IMG/VR virus record: IMGVR_UViG_3300037852_000017
Location: 1-30,972 of that record
DNA from: a virus
DNA: 30,972 bases
Strand: one strand, 5' to 3'
Below, one piece after another: positions 14,582 through 22,900 of this stretch. Position 1 is the stretch's first letter. Each line of letters begins with the position of its first letter. Position numbers and translations under genes: made by a program. A model generated the notes under the pieces. The model saw only the letters and a list, made by a program, of their open reading frames with translations, had not been told where the DNA came from and made no database searches.

Positions 14582-15333
14582 TGAGCACTTCTGGAACTTA
14601 TAGTTGGACTAGTAATCGTGATTTTGTAATCACAGAAGCCTTTCGTAAAATAGGAAGACTTGGTGATTATGAAGTACTTACAGGAACAACTGATCCAAGA
14701 CTTACTGTTGGGATTAATGCCCTTAATCCGCTTGTAAAATCACTCCATGCTGATGGAATGCCTTTATGGAAGATTGTTACTGAATCTATTTCCATGAGTA
14801 AATGGGTAGGATTAGCAGCAAATGTAGGTGTAACTATTGGCCCAGGAATGTCTATCCCACAGTTGGATAAACCATTAAAGATTATTCAAGGACTACGCAG
14901 GGATATCTCAGTAACTCCCACAGTTGATGTTCCTATGAATATCTATACTCATGAAGACTATGAACGGCTTTCATATAAGAACACCAATGGTGCTCCTATC
15001 CATATCTTCTATCAACCATTAAGAACTACTGGAACTATCTATCTATGGCCCCTTCCAGATGCTTTCTATTGGGGAGTTAATGGACAATTAATTATCAGAT
15101 ATCATCAGCCATTCCAGGATTTTAATAATCCTACAGATGAACCTGATTTTCCTGTGGAGTGGCATGAAGCTATTATTTATCTGTTAGCTATGAGACTAGC
15201 TCCAACCTATGGTGTTCCTATCCAAGAACGAGAAATGCTAGGGAAAGAAGCTATGGCTGCTAAAGAATTAGCCCTTTCCTTTGGTACTGAAGAGGGTTCT
15301 TTGTTCCTTCATCCTGCTCATTGGTGGTATTAA
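14581..15333 (+). CDS. P22 gp4-like tail accessory/adaptor protein
   Basis: A 250-residue protein with the pattern of the head-to-tail adaptor family: an N-terminal helical segment FVITEAFRKIGRLGDYE (about residues 15-31), LVKSLHADGMPLWKI, and later PIHIFYQPLRTTGTIYLWPLP and RYHQPF. In P22, gp4 binds below the portal and helps retain DNA. It lies directly before a gp10-like gene, as in P22-type modules. TAATG-like coupling to the tailspike precedes it. Assigned by pattern and order. Confidence 0.75.
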   Translation: MSTSGTYSWTSNRDFVITEAFRKIGRLGDYEVLTGTTDPRLTVGINALNPLVKSLHADGMPLWKIVTESISMSKWVGLAANVGVTIGPGMSIPQLDKPLKIIQGLRRDISVTPTVDVPMNIYTHEDYERLSYKNTNGAPIHIFYQPLRTTGTIYLWPLPDAFYWGVNGQLIIRYHQPFQDFNNPTDEPDFPVEWHEAIIYLLAMRLAPTYGVPIQEREMLGKEAMAAKELALSFGTEEGSLFLHPAHWWY

Positions 15334-15334
15334 T

Positions 15335-17059
15335 TTGTCAGCTAAGAAGATTGCACAGAACGACAATAGGAACAAGTTGAGGGTGCCCCTTCAAGGGAGC
15401 ACCACGATTACTTCTAGTCCACACTCCTTTACAAATAACTTTGTTCAGGGATGTAAGTATGTAAATTGTTTTCCTGTGGAAATCCCCCAGTTTGGTAGTG
15501 ATCCAATTCGTGTACTAAATAAAGCACCTGGACTAGATCCAAGTCCTACTACATATAATGTAGATCCTAGTGGAGTAGCTACTACTTGGACACAGATGGG
15601 GAGAATAGTTCAATACTTTGATCAGGACCAGATCTTTACTGCTAAAGGTGACCTCTCTAGTTCTAATGTTTACATGGGAGCTATCACCTCTCAATTAAAA
15701 GCTCAACTTAATCTAGGGACAGATGGAGCAGTAAGTCCTATTTGTAAGGTTTATGACCAAGCGGCTACTACAGCTAATCCTAAATATTTTTATGCTACAG
15801 TAACAGGGGGTGGAACTGGAGTTACGTTTAATCTTGTTGATGTCACCATTTGGAGTGTAGTAACCAATTCATATACTACTCCCCTAACCCTAGGTAGTAT
15901 AATTGCTGTTCCACCAGTTTATATGAATAATCGAGTTTTTATGCTCGATGTTGTCCAAGGTCTAATTTTCAATACTGATCCTATTAATGGAGCAGCTACT
16001 TATACAACAGGTAGCTTTGCAGCTCCACAAATTGTAGCAGATAAGTACTTTGGAATGGTAAAGTACAGAAACCACCTAGCTGTTATCGGTGAGTATTCTA
16101 TTGAATTCTTTTATGACGGTGGAGTATCTTTAGGTTCTCCTCTAACTCGACAGGAACAATATCTTATTAGGCATGGTTGTACACATATCTCTAATGTAGT
16201 TATGTACGGGGATATTATGTACTTTCTGGGATTTACTGATATTCAAGGTTGGGGGCTTTATGAGGTAGCTAACTTTAACCTTAGAAAAGTATCTCCTCCA
16301 GGTATTGATGCTATTCTAAATAACATTGATGACTTCACTGGTCAAGCTTCTTCCTTTGCTACTATTAATATAGTAGATATCTTTGGACACGCTGTTCTAT
16401 TATTCTTGTTTGAGAGTAATTCAGAGACTAATCCGGTACAGTTTGTATTTGAAATACCAAAAAGACCTTATGGGATTATGGCTCCTACTGATGGAATGTG
16501 GTGGGAATGGCCAATGATTAATTCAGTTCCACAAGGATCAGATCATTGGAAGGCTTCTACTGCTCCTTATTATGTACATCCTTTAATTTTTCATACTTTA
16601 CCACAAATTAGTGGTACAAGTTCTGTAACACCCATTGCTTTAACTGGACCTTATGTAAGTAATCCAGCTTCTTTCTATTTTACATATCCAACTAATACTA
16701 CTGTAAGTGCTACCTTTATTAGTAAAAATCGTGCTTCTTCCTCATCAGTCACAGGAACATATATTACAGATGTTATGGACTTTGATGAAAACAATGAAAA
16801 GCATGTTGATTACATTGATTGCATAGGCGACTTTGGAAATAATTCGGTTACTATTTCTTGGACTAATGACCCAACCTATCAAACCTCAAGTTGGCAACAA
16901 GCATCAACCCAAACCCAATCTACCAATGGACCTAAATATGCCCTTAGGTGGCATAATCCAGGACCATTCCGAACAATAGCTTTAAGATATGATTTCACAG
17001 GTACTTCTAATATTGTATATAAAGGAACCGAGATTTCCTTCAATATGGGTACTAAGTAA
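15335..17059 (+). CDS. P22 gp10-like tail/packaged-DNA stabilisation protein
   Basis: A 574-residue beta-rich protein. The N-terminal pattern KLRVPLQGSTTITSSPHS, VQGCKYVNCFPVEIP and a repeated beta-propeller-like body, plus a C-terminal NNSVTISWTNDPTYQ and NPGPFRTIALRYDF, match the gp10 class, which forms the tail hub below gp4. The start is taken as TTG at 15335, two bases after the preceding stop, because the ATG at 15281 adds an out-of-place hydrophobic segment encoded over the gp4-like gene. GGTGG upstream is a weak site. Coupled translation is likely. Confidence 0.72.
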   Translation: MSAKKIAQNDNRNKLRVPLQGSTTITSSPHSFTNNFVQGCKYVNCFPVEIPQFGSDPIRVLNKAPGLDPSPTTYNVDPSGVATTWTQMGRIVQYFDQDQIFTAKGDLSSSNVYMGAITSQLKAQLNLGTDGAVSPICKVYDQAATTANPKYFYATVTGGGTGVTFNLVDVTIWSVVTNSYTTPLTLGSIIAVPPVYMNNRVFMLDVVQGLIFNTDPINGAATYTTGSFAAPQIVADKYFGMVKYRNHLAVIGEYSIEFFYDGGVSLGSPLTRQEQYLIRHGCTHISNVVMYGDIMYFLGFTDIQGWGLYEVANFNLRKVSPPGIDAILNNIDDFTGQASSFATINIVDIFGHAVLLFLFESNSETNPVQFVFEIPKRPYGIMAPTDGMWWEWPMINSVPQGSDHWKASTAPYYVHPLIFHTLPQISGTSSVTPIALTGPYVSNPASFYFTYPTNTTVSATFISKNRASSSSVTGTYITDVMDFDENNEKHVDYIDCIGDFGNNSVTISWTNDPTYQTSSWQQASTQTQSTNGPKYALRWHNPGPFRTIALRYDFTGTSNIVYKGTEISFNMGTK

Positions 17060-17502
17060 TGTTTAGAATCTGGAACTTCCAGTCTCAGTTTGATCCTACA
17101 GATCCTAATAGTATTAATTGGAAATTATTAACTGATAATACTAAAAGTGGGACTTATGTTCCTATTTTAACTAATATAACTGGAACAGGAGTTTCAGTAA
17201 CAGGCCACTGGACCCATTATGGACCTTGGGTTCTTGTTAGGATCTATGTTAGTACAACTAGTGGTAATTTTACAACAACAGCTAGTAATGGATTTATAAC
17301 TCTTCCAACTCCTGTACTTGTAGGTACGACTTCTGCTATTCCACAATATTTACCTATCACTAGAACAGACAATACCTATATTAGTGGTATCTTAACTAAT
17401 ACAAACTCTACAAATACTGTAGGACAGGTTCAAGTAAACAATGCTTTTTTTTCTAATGTAACTAGTTTGTTATATATCTCTGGAACTTATCTAAGGAATT
17501 AA
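17059..17502 (+). CDS. Virion protein, unknown
   Basis: A 147-residue protein rich in Thr, Asn, Ser and Val with an all-beta composition (GYVPILTNITGTGVSVTGHW-like alternation, GHWTHYGPWVLVRIYVS at residues about 49-65). The aromatic strand followed by a Thr-rich half suggests a small carbohydrate-binding or fibre-like domain, as found in phage tail proteins. It is joined upstream by TAATG and lies two bases ahead of the next gene. No specific family is claimed. Confidence 0.6.
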   Translation: MFRIWNFQSQFDPTDPNSINWKLLTDNTKSGTYVPILTNITGTGVSVTGHWTHYGPWVLVRIYVSTTSGNFTTTASNGFITLPTPVLVGTTSAIPQYLPITRTDNTYISGILTNTNSTNTVGQVQVNNAFFSNVTSLLYISGTYLRN

Positions 17503-18837
17503 ATGGCCTTTAATTTACCACAAACTATTAATCCCTCTTCTATCACCCAGAATCAAGGGACGGCTGCTGGTGGTCTTTTAGGACCTCCAAGTTGGAATAC
17601 TCCGGGAGGTGGTTTTCTTTCCAGTTATACTCCCGGCCAACCCTTTAGTATTAGCCAGAATGTAGGGGATCCGAGTCTTACTCAGGGGTATGGAAACTAT
17701 TCCATGAATCCACAAGGCCAATATACTCTTGGAAGTACTGTCCAACCACAGGCTTCGGATGCAGGTAGTTTTCTGGATCACCTTATTCAAGGTGGATCTA
17801 TGGCTGGCCTAGCGGCTGCTGGGGGCCTTGCAGGCGCAAGTGCTTTAGGTGGTACTGGAGGAGCTACTTCTCTTTTTGGTGGCTCTAACCCTCTTTTTGG
17901 GGCTGGAGCAGCCACTTCTGGAACTGCTCCCCTTACCTATGGTTCTGTACCTGGATCCTTTGGTGGACCTGCTGGTGCTCCTTTAGCTGGAGGTGGTGAT
18001 CTTACAGGGATGGGAAGTGCTCTACCTGGAGCTGCTGGAGCAGCACCGGCTTCGACAACTCCTGGATTAACTGGATTAACAGACACTAGTGCTTTATTTG
18101 GTAATCCAGCCACAACAAGTGGTATGGGAGGTCCTTTATCAGGAATCGGTGGAGGTCCTTTAGATGCCCTTAATCTTGGTACTGGTGGTGCTAGTGGCCT
18201 TGGTGGTGGTGCTCTAAACGGACTTAATCTTGGAGCTTCTGGTACTTCAGCAGGTCTAGAAGGTTCCTCTCCGTTTAGCTTTAGTAGCCTCTTTACTCCC
18301 GGAGGTTCTAATAGTTTCCTAAATACTCAAAACCTAGGTAATATCTTTGGTAGTATTCTTGGTGGAAATAAGTCTAGTCAGTTAGGACAAAACCTTACTG
18401 GACCTTATAATACTGCTATGGGCAATGCCCAACCAGCTATTAGTAACCTTTTGTCCATGATGAACCCGAGTAACTTCTATAATTCACAGGTTGGACAAAA
18501 CCTAGCCTATTCGAAAACAAGAGATATTAATGCTACTCAATCCGCTGCTGGTAGGTTTGGGATAGGTCCAGGAGGAGTACCTGCTAACGGTCAAGGAGTA
18601 GATGCCCAGAACCTCTTAAACCAGTATATGGCACAACAGTATTCCTCGGCCCTACAAGCTAATTCTGGGGCCACTGGAAGCCTCCTAGGGGCTGTAAATG
18701 CCACTTATCCTGGTTATAATGCTGGGAACGTTATCGGGGCAAACAGTGCCAATCCTCTAATGAGCCTATTTAATAACCCAGCTATAAACAATGCTGGTAA
18801 CTCTGCTCTACAATATCTTTGGAATGGAATCGGCTAA
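17503..18837 (+). CDS. Gly/Ala-rich ejection or internal virion protein
   Basis: A 444-residue protein with a long low-complexity Gly/Ala/Ser/Leu region (residues about 85-250, many GG, GA and LGG repeats) and a more ordered C-terminal part with NPSNFYNSQVGQNLAYSKTR, then QNLLNQYMAQQYSSAL. This layout and its place ahead of two larger proteins that end the virion block fit a P22 gp7/gp20-type DNA ejection protein. AAGGA precedes the ATG. The assignment is by order and composition. Confidence 0.65.
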   Translation: MAFNLPQTINPSSITQNQGTAAGGLLGPPSWNTPGGGFLSSYTPGQPFSISQNVGDPSLTQGYGNYSMNPQGQYTLGSTVQPQASDAGSFLDHLIQGGSMAGLAAAGGLAGASALGGTGGATSLFGGSNPLFGAGAATSGTAPLTYGSVPGSFGGPAGAPLAGGGDLTGMGSALPGAAGAAPASTTPGLTGLTDTSALFGNPATTSGMGGPLSGIGGGPLDALNLGTGGASGLGGGALNGLNLGASGTSAGLEGSSPFSFSSLFTPGGSNSFLNTQNLGNIFGSILGGNKSSQLGQNLTGPYNTAMGNAQPAISNLLSMMNPSNFYNSQVGQNLAYSKTRDINATQSAAGRFGIGPGGVPANGQGVDAQNLLNQYMAQQYSSALQANSGATGSLLGAVNATYPGYNAGNVIGANSANPLMSLFNNPAINNAGNSALQYLWNGIG

Positions 18838-19985
18838 TGGCTGGCGAATTTGATCCTCTAAACGCAGGAGCAGGTGATCTTTATAGTATCGCTGGGGGAA
18901 TCCCCGGTGGTGGTCCTGTTGGGGCAGGAATGGCTGGACAGATGTTCCAGCAGCAACTACAAGAGAAGGCGGCCCAAGCTGAACTAATGCGTCAGCAAGC
19001 CTTTGCTCAACAGCAACAAGGACAAAGAACTCAAGCCTTAACCCAACCCGAAGTACAACAGATTCTAGGTTTAGCTGGTCTTTACGGGGGTCAAATACAG
19101 CATCTGGGTGCAGAAACACAGGGACTTCAACAAAGTAATTTAGCTCGTTTAGCTAACCTACCTGGAGAAATTGGAGCTGCTGGAGCCAAATTTGGTGCTG
19201 AAAGTGCACAGTCAAATCGATCTGCTTTCGAAGCTAAAGCATCCATGGCACTTCCCTTTGCCCCAGACTTTAGATCTTACCCTACGGAGTCAATGAAGGA
19301 AACTGCAATTGATGCCTTCGGTGCTCAGGCAGGTCTTTCTAAAGATCCTAACTGGAGAATAGTTAAAGATGCCTTTATGAAAGGACAAACTGGTCCTCAG
19401 GCCCTTGGTTCATACTATGCACTAAGTCCTAAGATTTCCGAAGAACAAACCAAAGGTCTATTTGAACTAGAAAAAGCAAAGATCATGGGTGGTGCAGAAG
19501 TTCAATCAGCTCAGGTTAGAGCTGGTGCCCTCCGTGATATCCAAACCTCTAGAGAACGTATTGCTAGAACTGTTATGAAAGGTTCTACCGGAGATCAGTT
19601 AGCTACTTTGCAGAATATGCAAAGAGAGATGATGACTAATCCTAATGCTAATCAATCTGATCTTATTGCTTTAGACCAACAGATTCAAATGACTAGTATG
19701 CGGTATAAACTAGAGCAATCTATCCAAAATAATAGAACTCTAGATGATGCTGCTAAGGCAGAAATGCAACGTGCTATCACACAGATGATTGCCCCTGGAG
19801 AAGCTACAGCTCCCCCACTAGATACAAAGATCCCACCTAATGTAGGGGCACTTCCTAACCAAAGTTTAACACCACAACCAAATCAACCCCCAGCAACACA
19901 GGCTCCTCAACCAGGAGAAATAAGAATGGGGTATAGATACAACGGTGGTAATCCAGCAGATCCCTCCTCATGGCAGAAGCAGTAG
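18837..19985 (+). CDS. Ejection/internal virion protein, Gln/Ala-rich helical
   Basis: A 382-residue mainly helical protein with strong Gln/Ala/Glu coiled-coil stretches (residues about 30-75, MFQQQLQEKAAQAELM) and a C-terminal Pro-rich tail ending YRYNGGNPADPSSWQKQ. That closing motif is often seen in phage DNA ejection proteins of this position. The ATG at 18837 overlaps the upstream stop as TAATG; an in-frame ATG at 18819 would lie inside the previous gene. It overlaps the giant ejection gene by 16 bases. It probably works with its neighbours to form the channel for genome entry. Confidence 0.7.
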   Translation: MAGEFDPLNAGAGDLYSIAGGIPGGGPVGAGMAGQMFQQQLQEKAAQAELMRQQAFAQQQQGQRTQALTQPEVQQILGLAGLYGGQIQHLGAETQGLQQSNLARLANLPGEIGAAGAKFGAESAQSNRSAFEAKASMALPFAPDFRSYPTESMKETAIDAFGAQAGLSKDPNWRIVKDAFMKGQTGPQALGSYYALSPKISEEQTKGLFELEKAKIMGGAEVQSAQVRAGALRDIQTSRERIARTVMKGSTGDQLATLQNMQREMMTNPNANQSDLIALDQQIQMTSMRYKLEQSIQNNRTLDDAAKAEMQRAITQMIAPGEATAPPLDTKIPPNVGALPNQSLTPQPNQPPATQAPQPGEIRMGYRYNGGNPADPSSWQKQ

Positions 19986-22900
19986 GTCCCTGGAATCAGT
20001 TCCAGGCTAGTCCTGGACCGTGGTCTCAATTTAAAGCGGAATCCCCAGCTACGGGACCATGGACTCAGTTTGCCCAAAAATCAGAGGTACCTACTGATCC
20101 CAATGAAGCTGCGATGCAAGCCAAGATGCAGCAAGGTATGTCTCAAGGACCAGGATCTCTTGTTCCCAAATCACCCGGACTTACAGAAAGTCTTATCAAT
20201 GCTGTAGGAACTCTTGGCGGGGTAGGTCCATTAACAAGTGGAAGTGCTGGTTCACCTGTCGGACTTGCTGAACAGATTCCTGCTGGTCTTCAAGCTGCTA
20301 TTGGCCTTGGTGAGAAAATCTATGGTGGTATTACTGGATTGTTTAATCCCCATAGTACTGCTGCTGCCGAAGCTAAAAAACAACAAGAAGAGTTTGCCCA
20401 AAGTGATGTCTCCAAGGCACTTACTCCTAGAACAGAGGCTGGTCAGAGTATGGCTGCCTTTGTTGGCAGTGCAATTGGTCAGGGACAACAAGCTTTACAA
20501 GATCCACAATTCCAAGAAAAGTATCTTGGTAAAGAGATAGCCCACGGTCCTGTGGGGGCTGGTATTGCAGCCTTTGCTGAGATGGCTCCTGATCTAGCTA
20601 TTGCCTATGGTATTAAAGCTGGAGTATCAGAACGTACTAAAACTTCTACTGTAGACACAATTCAACCTGGTAAGGATGTTCCAACAACTCCCACAGATAC
20701 TTGGAAAGAGGAAGTACAATCACAATTCCCTCCTGGATCAAGCGGTGAAATTACTGGTAGACAGTTTGGTGGACAAAATCCACCTGAGGTTACAGAACAG
20801 GGGATGGCTGGTGTCAGTAATGAATCTATCGGCCCTGGTTTTTATAAAGAGGTTCTTGACCATCCTGAACTTAAACACGCAGTTCAGTTTGCTTTGGATA
20901 CAGAAGAGATCCTAAATGAGAGAGCTAAAACAGCTAATGAGGAGGAGTTACCCCATCTTATAGCTGACCACGATAACCATGTGGATAGGTTAGCTTCTGA
21001 ACTTAGGGCTTATGGAATTACCTCTAAAGCTGATGCACAAGGTCTAGCTGTTCATGACATGATTTCCGATCGTGTCTGGGATGAATTAAATTTTAAATGG
21101 GCTGAACAAGATTCCAGAGCTTTTACCGAAAAATTAGCAACAGATGGAACAAGAACTGTTGATCCAGGTCTGGAAGTTCCTTCTAAGTTTGATGAAATTA
21201 ATGGTCAGTATCCAGACCAAGTTATTCCTATCTCTGCCCTCGGTAAAGCTGTTCCTGTGGCCGATACCGGGGGACTAGTTCGTATTAGACAAACCCTAGA
21301 TATCAATGCAACTCTAGATCATATTATTGCTAATACGCAGAATCCTCTTTTTAAAACATTAGCAACTGCTTTACGCAACTTTGATCTAATGGGTAGTAAG
21401 TTCGGTGTAACTATGAACATTGCCACAGACCAAAAAGGTAAGGTAATGTTCGGAGCAGATACTTCCGGTAGACAAGCAGCTAACTACGGAATCGGAACTA
21501 AACAAGTTACTATTGGTATGAGAGGACTTACGGAACGAGTCTTTCTTCATGAGATGGTACACTCTGTAACTCTTAGAGCAATGTTGGGTGCAATTAAAAA
21601 CCCTCTTTTAGCCTTACAAGGGAAAACTGATTGGGCTGTTAATGAAGGCCATCCTTTAGCTCCCCATATTAAAGCTATTGTGAATGCCTGGAAACAACTA
21701 TCAGATCTAGCCCAAGAACATCATCCAGAAGCTTTTGCTGATCGCCATAACGGTAGTTGGTTATACGGGTTAGTAAACCCAGGCGAACTCATGGCTGAAG
21801 TTGGAACTAACCAAAAGTTTATGAGTTGGTTAAATCATCAAGTTATCCTTGAAAATGGTAAACCAACCACAATTCTTGGTAAAGTTAGAAGTGCTTTCCT
21901 TGGTATTCTTGGTAAGGAAATAACTAACTCTGCTTTGGATCATGTGATGTTCCATACATCAGAGCTTGCTAATGCATATGCCCAAGCTCCTAAGCTATGG
22001 GATGAATTCTTTGAAAGACAAGTTAAATCTGAGTTCAGTCCTCTTAGACCAGATCCCACTGCTGCTGCTATTAGAGGACTTCCAGGACTAGAAAAAACAG
22101 ATTGGATTCCTGATCCAGAACCCTTTGAAATAGCTAAACCAAAGATCCTTAAGGAACAGGATGGTGGTGCCCAGATTACTGGAGAAGAGAGTAGACTAGG
22201 GCGTGGATTGAAAGAGACCCAGAATACTATGGGACCAAAGGTTGTCCCAGGATCAATCATGTCCTCTGCATTGCGCGGATCCACATTAGTAGACAATATC
22301 AGTCGGATCATGACCAGTGCGGTGAAACGGGCAGACGCTGCTGCTGAGAAATGGACTGATCCTATTAAGCACGCTATCAGCAAATTAAAAGAAGATGCTA
22401 GAAGCGAGCTACAATCGGTTCTTATGAAAGAACTTCAGCAAAAGGCTAGGTATACACCAGATCAGCTAAGACAACTAGGAATGAATGATGCGCAGATCCG
22501 GGCCTATACTGCCCTTCGTACATCATTTGATGATTCATTAAAACGACAGAATGAAGTTAGGGCTGAATATAAACTAAAACCTATAACTGAACTGGATGCA
22601 TATCACGCAGCTAGATTCCAAACCGGATCTTTCAGGGCTGATTTTGTTGATGGTACAGGAAAGAAGATTTGGGGTATTTCCGAGAAAACTCCGTATGATA
22701 GACAAAAAGCTATCAACTGGATTCAAAAGAATCACCCAGAATTAAAACTAGCTAATCTAAAAAAAGTAGATATTGGACAGCATTTTAATAGTCTCCAGGC
22801 TGGTTATCTAGAGATGTTGGATTTTCTAGATAAAGACGATCCTAGGACACAAGCTTTAAAGAGTACTTACGAGGAAATGCTTGGAACTAAAACAGAGAAT

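Noticed and set aside
17503-18837. Repeated GGT/GGA-rich stretches as a possible repeat array
   Set aside because: They are codons of a Gly-rich protein with no regular period.
21940-22383. 147-codon antisense frame in the ejection gene
   Set aside because: Shadow frame, opposite to a well-supported gene, rich in Ser/Leu as expected for antisense.
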